Made by a program: the position numbers and the translations under genes
Notes under the pieces: generated by a model
What the model was told of the DNA's origin: nothing
The model's input: the letters and a program-made list of their open reading frames with translations, nothing else
Databases searched by the model: none
Assembly: GCA_020638995.1 (NCBI GenBank)
Contig: JACKHM010000001.1
Location: 2,480,001 to 2,544,000 of the forward strand
Direction: 5' to 3'
Origin: Planctomycetaceae bacterium
GTDB taxonomy: Bacteria > Planctomycetota > Planctomycetia > Pirellulales > Pirellulaceae
DNA length: 64,000 nt
Shown here: positions 19,032 through 29,600 of the stretch, piece after piece
Numbering within the stretch: position 1 is the first letter of the stretch
How the letters are laid out: every line of letters begins with the position of its first letter

Positions 19032-20386
19032 GCTTGTCGATTCAAGGGCAGAAAGATTGTAAATTCTGTACCGTTTGGGCTCGTGCGAAACTCAATGTTC
19101 CCATCGTGCTGACGAATGATTTTGTCGCACAGCGCGAGTCCCATCCCAAGTCCGTCGTTGCGTGTCGTGAAGTAGGGATCGAAAATTTGCGCTTGGATTT
19201 CTGGAGGGATGCCGTGACCTGTGTCGATGACGTCGATTGCAAGATTGTCTTTTTGTTGCCGCAGTCGAAAGGTCAACGTGCCGCCTTTGGGCATGGCCGA
19301 GATGGCGTTGAGCGCCAGGTTGAGAAGCACCTGTTCCAGCCGAACTGAGTCTACTTGGACCAGTGCCAGCGGCTCGTTTGGAAACTCGACCTCTAATTGA
19401 ACGCCTTGCTGCGAGGCTTGTGGCCGCAGTAGTCGCACTAATTTACCGATGAGTTCTCGGACATCGACATCGGTCCTTCCAAGTTCTGTTACAGACGCAT
19501 AGTTGCGGAAGCCATCGAGAACATTATTGATTCGTTGAACCTCGGTACGGAGTACGTCGAGCAATTCGTCGACTTCTGCCTGGTGCGGCTCGTCGGCGAA
19601 ACGCTCGCACAACAATTGGATGTGCAATGACAGTGCGCTCAGCGGATTTTTGATTTCATGCTGTAGACCCGCAGCGAGCGAGCCAAGCCCCATATACCGC
19701 TCCATTCGGCGCAGGCGGTCTTCCATCAGGGCTTTCTCGGATACATCTCTGACATGAATCACGGTACCAATCTCTTCGTTGCGTTGGTTGCGGAGCAACG
19801 TGCATCCAGCTCGTAGGGTCTGCTGATGGCCGTTGTTGGTGACACGGTAGTCACGATCTCGAATACAATTGTGATGTGCATTGACCTCCTGACAAATTGA
19901 CCACAACAGTCCATGGTCATTGCAAAAGTCTTTAAGCGACCGACCGAAATAGTGGTCTGCCGATCCGGTCAGCTCGCGGCCTCGAGGGTTGATACTGGTA
20001 ATGATGCCATCGGGATCGGTCGTGATCACCCCAGCATCCATGCTCGCCAGAATGTCTGTCGCGAATACTTTCACGTCGCGGAGCGATTGCTCGCTGCTGA
20101 GGTAGCCACGTACGAGAAATGCAAAGGCAATTGCCGTGCCGATCACATTTAGAACCAACAACGCCGACAATCCACGTTGCAGCCGCAAGTCACCAGCGAG
20201 TTCCTGGGCCACCGCGATATCGGTTTCGGGAACATATTGAATGATTCGGGCGACAATTTCCTGTTCGCGGCGAACGTCTGATAGGATCCAAGCCGTCACG
20301 ACAATGCCCACTAAACTCAATATGGCAAAGCCTGCGGCGATACGCCGAACGCCGCGTCGCTCGCGTTCGTCATAGACTTCAAACAT
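19028..20386 (-). CDS. Membrane sensor histidine kinase with PAS domain
   Basis: The 452-residue product has two transmembrane helices (about 17-36 and 73-93) bracketing a short external loop. A PAS domain follows (about 105-215; GVITTDPDGIITSINPRG), then the DHp helix with H243 (LQHEIKNPLSAL) and a HATPase domain (LNLALNAISAMPKGG; DTGHGIPPEIQAQIFDPYFT). It precedes and overlaps the NtrC-type regulator gene, so phosphotransfer to that regulator is expected. The loop of roughly 35 residues is too small for a ligand domain, so sensing may occur through PAS or the membrane. Confidence 0.93.
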   Translation of the reverse strand: MFEVYDERERRGVRRIAAGFAILSLVGIVVTAWILSDVRREQEIVARIIQYVPETDIAVAQELAGDLRLQRGLSALLVLNVIGTAIAFAFLVRGYLSSEQSLRDVKVFATDILASMDAGVITTDPDGIITSINPRGRELTGSADHYFGRSLKDFCNDHGLLWSICQEVNAHHNCIRDRDYRVTNNGHQQTLRAGCTLLRNQRNEEIGTVIHVRDVSEKALMEDRLRRMERYMGLGSLAAGLQHEIKNPLSALSLHIQLLCERFADEPHQAEVDELLDVLRTEVQRINNVLDGFRNYASVTELGRTDVDVRELIGKLVRLLRPQASQQGVQLEVEFPNEPLALVQVDSVRLEQVLLNLALNAISAMPKGGTLTFRLRQQKDNLAIDVIDTGHGIPPEIQAQIFDPYFTTRNDGLGMGLALCDKIIRQHDGNIEFRTSPNGTEFTIFLPLNRQA

Positions 20387-20568
20387 CAGACGTCCTAGGT
20401 TACTTCGTAGCGGAAAGCAATCGTCAACAAGCCAAGTTTAGCGTCTCGCGGCCCGACAGGGACGCGCGCTAGCGCATCCTCGCAGGATTCTATTGACGGG
20501 GATGTCTGCAATGAATTGCACATCAGTGCACGCACTTGCAGACCTTTGGACGAATGGCGCGATCGGCG

Positions 20569-22020
20569 CTATGGCGAGGCATGAGCCAGATTCATGAGGG
20601 TGGCGAGCCGCTCAACAACCTCCGGATATTGCTCGGCTAGGTTATGAGCTTCCTCAATATCCGCGGAGATGTCATACAGTTCGAGCGGCCCCTCGGGATT
20701 TTTCTCGGTCTCGAACCGGATACCCTTCCATTTGCCTTGTAGAACGGCTTGCCGACCGCCTTTTTCCTGGAACTCCCAATACATGTAATCATGCTTGGAC
20801 TGTTCACCATTCCCGCACAGCGTCGGGACGATCGACAGACCATCGTTAGGCGGCGCATCAGCACCGGCAAGTTGCGCCAGCGTCGGCAGAATGTCTTGGA
20901 AACCGGACACGTGGTCCGAAGTGGCTCCCGGGTGGATGCTCGCGGGCCAGCGAGCAATCATCGGGACGCGGATGCCACCTTCGTAGAGGTCTCTCTTCAT
21001 GCCTTGTAGTTGGCCATTCGAGTCGAAGAATGGCATCTGATGTCCGCCTTCCTGGTGCGGGCCATTATCGCTGCTAAAGATGACCAGTGTGTTCTCATCG
21101 ATCCCCACTTCTTTCAGTTTGGCCATAACCTTGCCGACGTCGCCATCTATGTTTCGAATCATCGAGGCGAAGCCTTTCTCGGGCGCTGGCCATTCCTCGT
21201 CGGCGAATTCGCCGAAGCTTGGCACCTCCATGCCACGTTCCGGTCGCATGCCGCGCCCTGCTTCGTTGTTGGCGTGAGGGACGTTCATCGCGAAGTACAG
21301 AAAAAACGGCTCGTCACGATTTCGTTCGATGAACGAGAGGGCTTCTGCTGTAATGAGGTCCGGCACGTAATCTACTCGCTTCGTCGCGATACCCCGCCCG
21401 TCGCCAGCTTTCCACTGCGGTTCGACTTCATTTCGCAAGGCAACTCGCTCGCCGTTGCGGATGATGAACTCGGGATAGAAGTTATGAGCGTGGAACATGT
21501 TGATATAGCCGTAGAAATAGTCGAAGCCCTGTCGTTGGGGATCATCCAGCGGCGGGGGATTACCGACGCCCCACTTTCCGACGCAACCGGTACGATATCC
21601 GGCCTGTTTAAGCACCTCGGCAACCGTCACATCTTCGTCTCGCAGTTGGCCGGGGCCGTTGCCGCGAACTCGACAATGCCCCGTGTGCAACCCGGTGAGC
21701 AGCACGCAACGCGATGGCGCGCAAACGGTCGAGCCCGCGTAGTGTTGAGTGAATCGCATTCCTTCTGCGGCCATACGATCCAGGTTCGGCGTCGTCAATG
21801 TCTTTTGACCGTAGCATCCGAGGTCCCCATAGCCCAAGTCGTCGACAAGTATTAGGACGATATTAGGTACACTCCCGGAAGTGGGTTCTGATGCATGAAT
21901 ACAAGGATATGTTGACAATGACCCCAATAGTGCAGTAAGAATGAGTGTAGTAATTGTGTGTAGTAAATAGCCATCTAATGAGTTTGGCCGTGAATCGACC
22001 GTTTTTAATGTGGTTCGCAT
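20569..22020 (-). CDS. Secreted arylsulfatase-type sulfatase
   Basis: The 483-residue product has a hydrophobic export segment (about 19-44) followed by NIVLILVDDLGYGDLGCYG, the metal-binding opening of type I sulfatases. C100 in CAPSR is the cysteine converted to formylglycine. SSDNGPHQEGGH near residue 320 is another family block. Such enzymes remove sulfate esters from algal polysaccharides in many planctomycetes. A maturase is not present in this window. The gene borders the accessory region: the first integrase starts 102 bases upstream of it on the opposite strand. Confidence 0.92.
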   Translation of the reverse strand: MRTTLKTVDSRPNSLDGYLLHTITTLILTALLGSLSTYPCIHASEPTSGSVPNIVLILVDDLGYGDLGCYGQKTLTTPNLDRMAAEGMRFTQHYAGSTVCAPSRCVLLTGLHTGHCRVRGNGPGQLRDEDVTVAEVLKQAGYRTGCVGKWGVGNPPPLDDPQRQGFDYFYGYINMFHAHNFYPEFIIRNGERVALRNEVEPQWKAGDGRGIATKRVDYVPDLITAEALSFIERNRDEPFFLYFAMNVPHANNEAGRGMRPERGMEVPSFGEFADEEWPAPEKGFASMIRNIDGDVGKVMAKLKEVGIDENTLVIFSSDNGPHQEGGHQMPFFDSNGQLQGMKRDLYEGGIRVPMIARWPASIHPGATSDHVSGFQDILPTLAQLAGADAPPNDGLSIVPTLCGNGEQSKHDYMYWEFQEKGGRQAVLQGKWKGIRFETEKNPEGPLELYDISADIEEAHNLAEQYPEVVERLATLMNLAHASP

Positions 22021-22121
22021 TTGGACTTCTCCAGGGGTTGGCTGGCCCCAGTATCGATCGCGGAGTTCAGAGAGTCAACTTTGCGATGTACTCGGGAGCG
22101 TTTGGAAAGAGGTAAAGAAGT

Positions 22122-23408
22122 ATGGGTCGAAAAGCCAAGAAACGTCGACAGTCGCACGGATCTGCTTGGCTATGGAAGCAGACAGACTGTTGGTACTACA
22201 CGCAGCCTGGCACGAAGAAGCGGGTCGCGCTCTTCGATGAGAATGGCCAGCGGATTCGTGGGAAGGAGAACAAAGAAAAGGCGGAAGTTGCGCTAGCTCG
22301 CGAGAAGCTGACATGGGGCGAGCAAATCGGTGTAGCGAATGGAGGCGGCGAATGGATTGTGGCAAGAGTCTGCTCGGAGTATCTGCAGTACTGCGAGCGT
22401 GGCGTAGCAACCGGATCCGTCAGCCAGAGCCATTGGACGAACTCAAAGGCGTTCCTCAATGACCTGTGTGGGTTTTGCGGAGCGCTGCCGGTGGCGCAGC
22501 TGAAGAAAGGCCACGTGCAGAAGTGGATCGACAAGCACGACACATGGAAGAGCCCAGCGACGGTTCGCGGTGTAATCGCCATTGTGCTCGCCGCCTTCAA
22601 TCGAGCGGACGAGATGTTTGGAATTGCAAATCCGATCAAGGGATTGAAGAAACCAAAGTCAGAGCCCCGATTGGCGTCGATAACTCCGGATGAAGAGCAG
22701 GCACTTTACGGGGCCACGGAGTCGTGCTTTGGCAACTTCCTGTTCGCCGCAATACACACCGGGTTGCGACCGTTCTGTGAACTGGCAAAGCTGACAGCCG
22801 ACGACGTCGAAGAGTCGGAACGTGGGATGATGTGGCGAGTGTATTCGTCAAAGACGAAGAAAACTCGCAAGATTCCGGTTCGGCCTGAAGTCGCCAAGCT
22901 AACGCGGCAACTGATGAAGACGGCACCGAAGGGCTCGGGCAAGCCGATCTTTCGCAACACTCAAGGAAATCCTTGGAAACGAATGACCGGTGTCGTTCGA
23001 TTCATCGCGCTGAAAGAAAAGTTGCAGTGGGACACGGACCCCGTCAAAAGCAAATACTCGTGCTACTCGTGTCGGCATACGTTCGCACATCGCATGTTGT
23101 CGGGATACTGGACTGATGGCGTGGGCTGTTCTATCGAAACATTAGCTGAGTTGATTGGCGACACACCAAAGGTTGCGTTTGATCACTATGGTCGGGAATG
23201 GGGACAACATTACCAAGAGCCGCTTTGGAACGCGATCGGAGAAGGCAAGCGACGAAAGAGTCGTCCGCAAGGCAAGCAATCTGCCCAGGGCGAAGACCGA
23301 GCGCGTCCTCGCAAAGCGGTGGCTGCGACCGTCGACAAGAGATCCGCGCGGTCGCGATCAAAGTCGTCGGCTGACAAGCGAACCTCACGGAGCAAGCAGA
23401 ACACATGA
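22122..23408 (+). CDS. Tyrosine recombinase/integrase, first of an overlapping pair
   Basis: The 428-residue integrase-like protein has an N-terminal basic DNA-binding part, a core-binding SAM-like region (residues 85-170) and a catalytic domain with the first Arg in HTGLRPFCEL, a basic turn (KTKKTRKI), the second Arg in YSCRHTFAHRM and a probable nucleophile Y356 in DHYGREW. The usual HxxR box reads YxxR, so its first His is missing. A basic Lys/Arg/Ser tail follows. AGAGG lies before the ATG. It overlaps the next, paralogous gene by 4 bases. Its position next to the sulfatase suggests the edge of an integrated element. Confidence 0.85.
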   Translation: MGRKAKKRRQSHGSAWLWKQTDCWYYTQPGTKKRVALFDENGQRIRGKENKEKAEVALAREKLTWGEQIGVANGGGEWIVARVCSEYLQYCERGVATGSVSQSHWTNSKAFLNDLCGFCGALPVAQLKKGHVQKWIDKHDTWKSPATVRGVIAIVLAAFNRADEMFGIANPIKGLKKPKSEPRLASITPDEEQALYGATESCFGNFLFAAIHTGLRPFCELAKLTADDVEESERGMMWRVYSSKTKKTRKIPVRPEVAKLTRQLMKTAPKGSGKPIFRNTQGNPWKRMTGVVRFIALKEKLQWDTDPVKSKYSCYSCRHTFAHRMLSGYWTDGVGCSIETLAELIGDTPKVAFDHYGREWGQHYQEPLWNAIGEGKRRKSRPQGKQSAQGEDRARPRKAVAATVDKRSARSRSKSSADKRTSRSKQNT

Positions 23409-24538
23409 CATCGACGAGCACGCCACGTCGCCGCAAGTCGCGAGGGACCGCATGGTATTGGCGACAAACTGATAGCTGGTATTACACACCGCCTGGAACC
23501 AAGCAGCGGGTTCGACTCTTGGACGAAGACGGTCGTCCGATTCGTGGCACGCGCAACCGCCCCGCTGCTGAATTGGCGTTGGCACGAGTCAAAGCGTCTG
23601 GCAACTGGCGTCCGCAGGCGGAGGAAGTCAGCGAGAGTGTCTGGTTGGTGGCAAGAGTATGCTCGGAGTTCATCGAGTACTGTCAGCAGCGAGCCGCAAA
23701 TGAAAGTCTCAGTACGGAGTACCGAGACGAAGTTGCTCGCCACCTAAACGACTTGTGCAGTTACTGCGGTGCGTTGCCGGTCAGCGAGCTGCGTAAAGGT
23801 CATGTGCAACATTGGATCGAAAGCCATTCGACATGGCGATCACCAGCGACCCAACGTAATGCCATCACGACAGTCCTCAGCGCGTTCAATCACGCTCAAG
23901 AAATGTACGACGTTCCTAGTCCCCTGAGAGGTTTGAAAAAACCGCCGCAGCGACCTCGCCTGCATTCGTTTACTGCGGAGGAGGAGCAAGCGGTGTATTC
24001 GGCGACCGACGAGCCGTTTCGCAATTTCTTGTTCGCGGCGGTGCACACCGGTTTGCGACCCTACTGCGAACTCGCAAAATTGACTGCGGATGATGTCGTG
24101 GAAACGGGTCGAGGCATGATGTGGAGGGTGTACTCTTCGAAGACGAAAAAGACACGTAAGATTCCCATTCGCGAAGATGTCGCCAAGCTGACGCGTCGAT
24201 TGATCGCTGACGCTCCAGCCGCCGCCGACACAACGGTTTTTCGCAACGCTCAACACCGCCCTTGGAAGAAGGTCACAGGTGTCGGACGATTCTTGAAGAT
24301 CAAACGCGAACTTGGCTGGGATCAAGATGATGTCCGAACGAACTATTCGAGTTACACATGTCGGCACACATTCGCGCACCGGATGCTCGCCGGATACTGG
24401 AACGACGGAGCAGGTTGTTCGATCGAAACATTGGCGGAGCTGATCGGCGATACGCCAAAGGTCGCGTTCGATCATTACGGTCGTGAGTGGGGGCAGCACT
24501 ACCAGGAACCGCTATGGGCGGCGATCGGTGTCGGGTAG
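23405..24538 (+). CDS. Tyrosine recombinase/integrase, second of the pair
   Basis: The 377-residue protein is paralogous to the preceding integrase along its whole length (shared blocks WYWRQTDSWYYTPPGTK, LCSYCGALPVSELRKGHVQ, ETLAELIGDTPKVAFDHYG). The catalytic Arg residues lie in HTGLRPYCEL and YTCRHTFAHRM, and the probable nucleophile is Y358. It also shows YxxR where HxxR is usual. It lacks the basic tail of its partner. The 4-base overlap (ATGA) means the two are made together, probably acting as a heteromeric recombinase as in other multi-recombinase elements (inference). Confidence 0.85.
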   Translation: MTSTSTPRRRKSRGTAWYWRQTDSWYYTPPGTKQRVRLLDEDGRPIRGTRNRPAAELALARVKASGNWRPQAEEVSESVWLVARVCSEFIEYCQQRAANESLSTEYRDEVARHLNDLCSYCGALPVSELRKGHVQHWIESHSTWRSPATQRNAITTVLSAFNHAQEMYDVPSPLRGLKKPPQRPRLHSFTAEEEQAVYSATDEPFRNFLFAAVHTGLRPYCELAKLTADDVVETGRGMMWRVYSSKTKKTRKIPIREDVAKLTRRLIADAPAAADTTVFRNAQHRPWKKVTGVGRFLKIKRELGWDQDDVRTNYSSYTCRHTFAHRMLAGYWNDGAGCSIETLAELIGDTPKVAFDHYGREWGQHYQEPLWAAIGVG

Positions 24539-25198
24539 TGCTAATGCGGTCGGAGCTGATTGGTGCGAATGGACTGACCGCGTTTTGACCGTCACACTGA
24601 TGTAGAACTCCTGTTTGAGCTGGCATTGTCTCGTCCGCAGGTTGTGACCCATGTCGGTTCGTCCTTTAGGCACGAACAACGGGTAGTTGGCTGCGTCGGA
24701 CGATGAAGCCGACGCAGCTTCGCAGGTTGCACTTCTGAGGCGGCTGCCAATAGTTGCGGCGTCCGTCCGGAACCACCTCGGTTATTCAGAAACGTCACGT
24801 CCCACGAGTTTTCGGCGTCTTGTTTTCCCGAATGAGTTTTCGGACAATCAAACCGCATTCGAGCTTGCGATACCGCATTTCCATTGTGGTGCGTGTCATC
24901 AAACGACCGTTTTGTGGAACGGCCGCTGCGCCCCACAAAACGTCCAGGCAAAGGAACGCGGCACGGCGAATCTACCTGAAAGCATTCCTCAGAACAGATT
25001 CCTTCGTGCATCCCGTGTGTCGGATCAAAGCACGCAGGGTTGGTGACTACGGCAACTTCTATAGAGTAGGATTCGTGCTGGAAGCCTGCCCGCAGTGAAT
25101 GCCCAGCGGCGCGGCTGCAAGCGGGCCGAACTCCGGACTCTGGTCGTTTTCGAAGCCGAACACCGCCGCCCACACTCGCGATATTTGCAGTACAAGAT
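24539..25198 (+). other. 660-base stretch with no convincing gene; one inverted repeat
   Basis: Open frames here (including a 238-codon reverse frame overlapping the next gene) have compositions and starts that do not look coding. The only structure I see is a perfect 10-base inverted repeat, CGTTTTGTGG at 24908-24917 and its complement at 24933-24942, with a 15-base loop. It could be a recombinase- or regulator-binding site, or a decayed gene remnant next to the integrases. Confidence 0.4.
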
Positions 25199-25948
25199 AT
25201 GATGATAGACTTAGACATTTGCGTCGGCTTCGGAACTCCGCTCCGTACCAGCAGCGTTTCTTTAACAGCGCTGAATATCGGCCAAACTGCGGGGTACGTA
25301 GGTGCCAACCACGTGCTGAGGCTGGATGAGCATTTCCACGACTACGTCGAATTGCAGAATCGCTCCGCCTTTTTCTCGTTACCAGCGGTCCCCGGGTTTC
25401 CGCATCAACCGACGTTCACTCCCGTCGCGTCCAAAAAGCCTTGTGCTGGTATCGCTGGGACCCTAGGCGAAGGAGCGACCGCCATCGTACTGAAGCGGCT
25501 GGCTCGATTGAGAGCGATTCAGCTGGTGACATTGGAAGTATCCCGCACCGTAAAAACACCGGACTTCGCAGTGCAACTCCCGGCGAACTGGATGCAGACG
25601 GCCCAATTGCAGGCACCGGCGGGGCTGCCTGCGGCCCCGCAGTGGTGGCCGGTTGAGGCGAAGGCCTGCAGACGGGCGGGGAGCAGTATGACATCGTCGG
25701 CTTGGAAGGGATTCCAACAACTCGTGTCGTATTGGCGGCGCATACGGGCAGCAAGTCCCAACGACGTGGGATTCGGGATCGTGGTCGTCTTCAAATACGA
25801 CAACCTCATTACGTCTCCGCCTAGACTGTGCACCCATATCTTCCTGCCCCAGAACCAATCTCTTATCCACACCCAGCTTGCAACGGCGGGAATAGTGACG
25901 CGGGCGAAGACCATCTTTCTCAACGGAAACCTATTGCATGCCGTCTGA
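25199..25948 (+). CDS. Putative PD-(D/E)XK nuclease-like protein (defence candidate)
   Basis: The 249-residue protein is of no recognised family. Motifs in order resemble a restriction-nuclease fold: GEGATAIVLKRL with E92, TPDF with D122, then PVEAKA with E153 and K155 after a predicted strand. This is the spacing expected of a PD-(D/E)XK active site, and SSAWKGFQQLVSYW afterwards resembles the helix that follows it. The start is the first of two adjacent ATG codons, with a weak ribosome site. It overlaps the next gene by 11 bases. Function as a nuclease is inference from motif only. Confidence 0.6.
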   Translation: MMIDLDICVGFGTPLRTSSVSLTALNIGQTAGYVGANHVLRLDEHFHDYVELQNRSAFFSLPAVPGFPHQPTFTPVASKKPCAGIAGTLGEGATAIVLKRLARLRAIQLVTLEVSRTVKTPDFAVQLPANWMQTAQLQAPAGLPAAPQWWPVEAKACRRAGSSMTSSAWKGFQQLVSYWRRIRAASPNDVGFGIVVVFKYDNLITSPPRLCTHIFLPQNQSLIHTQLATAGIVTRAKTIFLNGNLLHAV

Positions 25949-26594
25949 ACTGCCGGAAGGCCTTCCGAATTTCTTCATCTTGGCGCGTCAAGCTTTATGG
26001 GCCGGAGACCGTATGCGAGCGTGGGAGTACCTCGAACGCGCTGATGCATTGATTTCACCAAGTGCGTCGCGCCGCGTCAACCAATACGCGTCGTTGGAAG
26101 ACATCGTCGCCGCAGACATCGAGAAGATCCGTCGGGAGTTGAAGCAATTCGAAAGAAGGGCCGCGGAGAACGGGGACCTTGCCGGCGCAACAGCGAGCGA
26201 GAATCCCTACGTGTCGTCGGCCACATTGCGAGGCGTCGTGTTCAGCGACGGTTTTAGTCAATTCTACATGAGGGCGTATCTTGCAAAACTCGACATCGAG
26301 AGTAGGTTTCGCGAGGCCGTTGTCCGTACGGCTGCCAATTTTAGGGTGGCGAGCCGAGAGGACGTGGAAGGGCCCGATGAAGAGAAGGCTAAGCAGGATG
26401 ACGGCATCGATCTTGCCGACGCGAGCGAGGAATGGATCGATCTAAGCGAGTCACCGAAGGTCCACGTGTATGTTGGAGAATTTCCGCTGATCGAAGCGCG
26501 GTGCGATTGGTGCCCACCTCCCGAAAAAGGGGAGAAAGTTCGCGAACGGTTTGCCGCAACCCTGCGTTCGATCGATCCATCCGAAGAAGTTTAG
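25938..26594 (+). CDS. Conserved-looking hypothetical partner of the nuclease-like protein
   Basis: This is a 218-residue soluble protein with no signal or membrane segment. Residues 8-60 are helical with a TPR-like feel (FFILARQALWAGDRMRAWEYLERAD), and the middle contains acidic linkers (EGPDEEKAKQDDG). No family is recognised. It overlaps the PD-(D/E)XK-like gene by 11 bases and converges on the large STAND-like gene, so it may be part of a two-gene defence or regulatory module. Confidence 0.6.
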   Translation: MPSELPEGLPNFFILARQALWAGDRMRAWEYLERADALISPSASRRVNQYASLEDIVAADIEKIRRELKQFERRAAENGDLAGATASENPYVSSATLRGVVFSDGFSQFYMRAYLAKLDIESRFREAVVRTAANFRVASREDVEGPDEEKAKQDDGIDLADASEEWIDLSESPKVHVYVGEFPLIEARCDWCPPPEKGEKVRERFAATLRSIDPSEEV

Positions 26595-26688
26595 GGTTTC
26601 TCACACTGCTTGGTTTGGCGAACCGGCGGCGTTCGGCTTCGGCGTGTCGGACCGAAGCGCGTAATCGAGGGAAACGAGTGACGCCTGT

Positions 26689-29600
26689 TTACTCCTCGTA
26701 CTTTTCGTTCTTCAGTTCGTCGTGGAACTTTTTGCGGCGTTCTTTGAGTCGATCATCGATAAGTTTTACAACAACTGGGGAAAGACCGTTGGAAACGGAC
26801 GAAAGTGCTTTGGGCCACGGCTGGAAATCATCGCCGGGATCCATGCAATCGATCATGTCGTCAATATAACGCCACTTCACTACCAACCCTTCAGCCGAAA
26901 CGACGCATCCGCGTAGTTCAGAGGCGAGTCTTCTTTGCCTCAATCGGTTCAAAGCTTCTATGGCCGCCTTGATGACAGCTTCGCTACTGTCGTCGAGACA
27001 ACGGCGGATGTGACTTTCGAGTTGGACACCGTCATCTGCCCAACTCGCGGCAAAACATGCAGAAGCGCGAGCTTCGGGCGACGTGGATTCCCATCGGCCC
27101 GCCAATTCGCCGGCCAATGACACACCACTGAGAACTCGACCAATCGCGTACCGGACGAGGCCGCTTCTTTCAGAATCCAAGCGATCGAGCAGCGTCGGAA
27201 TTGCGCGTTTTGAATCGATCTTGAAAAGCAGGTAAGGATACCGTTCGCGATCGTGCCACTCGACCGTGCGAAGTGCTTGCGCCACGGCATCGTATGCTGC
27301 TTCGGAATCAAACTCGGCGAGGCATTCGATTGCGCTGGCTTTTGAGCCTACAAGCCAGGAACTGCCTTCGTCGGCGACTGCCTCGCGATGAAACGTCTCT
27401 CGAAGCCAGTGGTTGTTTAACAGTCTCTGCTTCAATTCGGGCCGAAGCCGAAAAATCAGAATTCGCAACAGGCCCCAGTCGCCAAAACCCGATTGATTCG
27501 GCAACTTCCGCGTGGTCAGCTCCAGCACTTCGTCCGCGTGATCCGACAAGTTCATGAGGTTTAACGCGGTTATGTGATCGAAGTGTTGCTGAAGATCGTG
27601 CCAAAGCGCGTCCCATGCTGCAGCCGTTCCTGCTTGAGTGAGCATCCGAGTCACTGAGTAACGATGCTCGTCAAAGTGCCGTGCGACAAGCCGAACCCCT
27701 TCATCCGATTCATCTTCAAGCATTTCGAGTCCAATGATGCATGCATGCCTCAGTTCAGCGTCTACTGGGTTGGACCCAAGAATTGCGTGCAGTACAGAGG
27801 CATCGGAAACAGCATTTCCGGCAAAGGCAAGAGCCATTACTTTTCCAGGCGCCGGATGTGATTTAACTTCCACTCGCAGTTCATCCAACCACTCCGCTGC
27901 GAATTCTTGAGGAACCAATCGCTCGTTCGTCAACTCAATCTGCGTCTGAAGCCCCAAACGAGCTACGCCCATCGCAGCAGCTTCCCACTGACCATGCACT
28001 GCCAATAGCTCGATCGCGTCGTTTTGCTCCATCGGGTGCTTCTCCCATAACTCGTCGCTTTGCGAGCGATCGGCCGCGATTTCAAACGTCTCTTCATCTG
28101 GATTCTTGATGCTCCATCCCCAGGCGTCGAGTCGGCCATATCGGTTGTCACATTGCAAGTATTCGTTGACCAACTGCGTGAATCCCTCGCCATTGATGCG
28201 TCGTAGAACACGGACTCCCGGTTCCCGAACGAGACTGTCCGTCGCCAATCCTGTCCGCGCGCCGATTCTTCGCAAGTATTCCTTCAGGTTCCATTCAAAA
28301 CTCGTGTCACGCTTCCGCTCCAAGACCTCGACAAGTCCCGGCGACACAAGCTCCGCGATGAAATCGAACTCGCGGTAAAACGGGTCTGACTTCGCCTCGG
28401 GTTCCGTCAGATGCTCCGCCAGACGTCGATCGAAATCGTCGAGCATGCGGGCAAAGAGGTCCGCCGGAACGTCGTTGGGGAAATGGCGGAAAAGTAATCC
28501 AATCTCCCACGAATCGCCTGTTTCGTCCGCCCATTCCAGCAACCGGCGAGTCACTTTCTGCTGCTCACGCATCCAGACTTCGCGAAAGGACCATGAACTG
28601 GTGAGATGCAGGTCCCGTTGATAAACCTTATCGATCGACTGGGCCGCCTCAATGGGATCGATACGCGACAAGGACTGAATGGCCACTGGACCACACAAGT
28701 CGCGTTGTTCCGGCAATTTCTCTCGCAGCCAGTCGACATACTCAGCGTCACGAAACCGCCCGACGCATGCTGCCAAAACGCGCGGACGATCTGGGGCCAC
28801 TTTCCGGAAGAGGGCATTCTTTGCTTCATCCCAAACAGGCTTGCAGTCGGGAAGATTCACGATAAGCCATGCCAAGTCATGAACGGGTTCTTGTGGGTCC
28901 GCTTGTTTGATTTGCCGCACGATCCACGCCGGATCGTGGACGGCCGACTTCCGAAGCGTGGTCCACGAATCTTCCCGAAACAGCCAGTCCTGCTCGCCCT
29001 CTTCAAGAAATGGCCCTGGGGCCAAAGTACCCGCAACATGAATGCGCCAGATTTCGTCGAGAATCTCAGGGCGGGTGGACTGCTGTGCCAACTTCAACCC
29101 GCGCCGCTGAACGTGAGGATCTGAGTTCGTAAGTAGCGATCGCGCGAATTCAGCGATGCGTCCTTGACCGACTTTTGCAAGTGCGCGGGCGATTGCCGCC
29201 TGCAACCAAGGGGAACCCTCAAGCTGACGGAATCGTGTGAATAGTGGTTCGGCAACTCGTTCGCCCAGTGTTGTCACAAGGTCGCGATAAAGCACTTGCG
29301 GCAGGTGGCCGTACGTCGGCTCGAGTGCCTCCAAGAGTCGAGGTGCCGTGTCGGTTGCGATTTGCGCGTCACCACACACGAGCCAGAGAACATCCATTGG
29401 GACGTACCCGAGATACACTTGCCCATACTGCCCTTCCCGTCGGCTCAACTCAGCGACTTGCACCACGAAATCATCGACCGTCCGCTTTCCAATGCGTAAC
29501 GACGTGAACAGCGACTGGGCCACGGCCCAATTCAAAAGGCGATCGTGAAAAATGCGAAGTCCGTCATCACCAGCACGCCTCAGCCAACCACATCGCTCCA

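Noticed and set aside
24592..25308. Reverse-strand 238-codon open frame
   Set aside because: It overlaps the start of the better-supported gene at 25199, has no ribosome site and its composition is unlike a folded protein.
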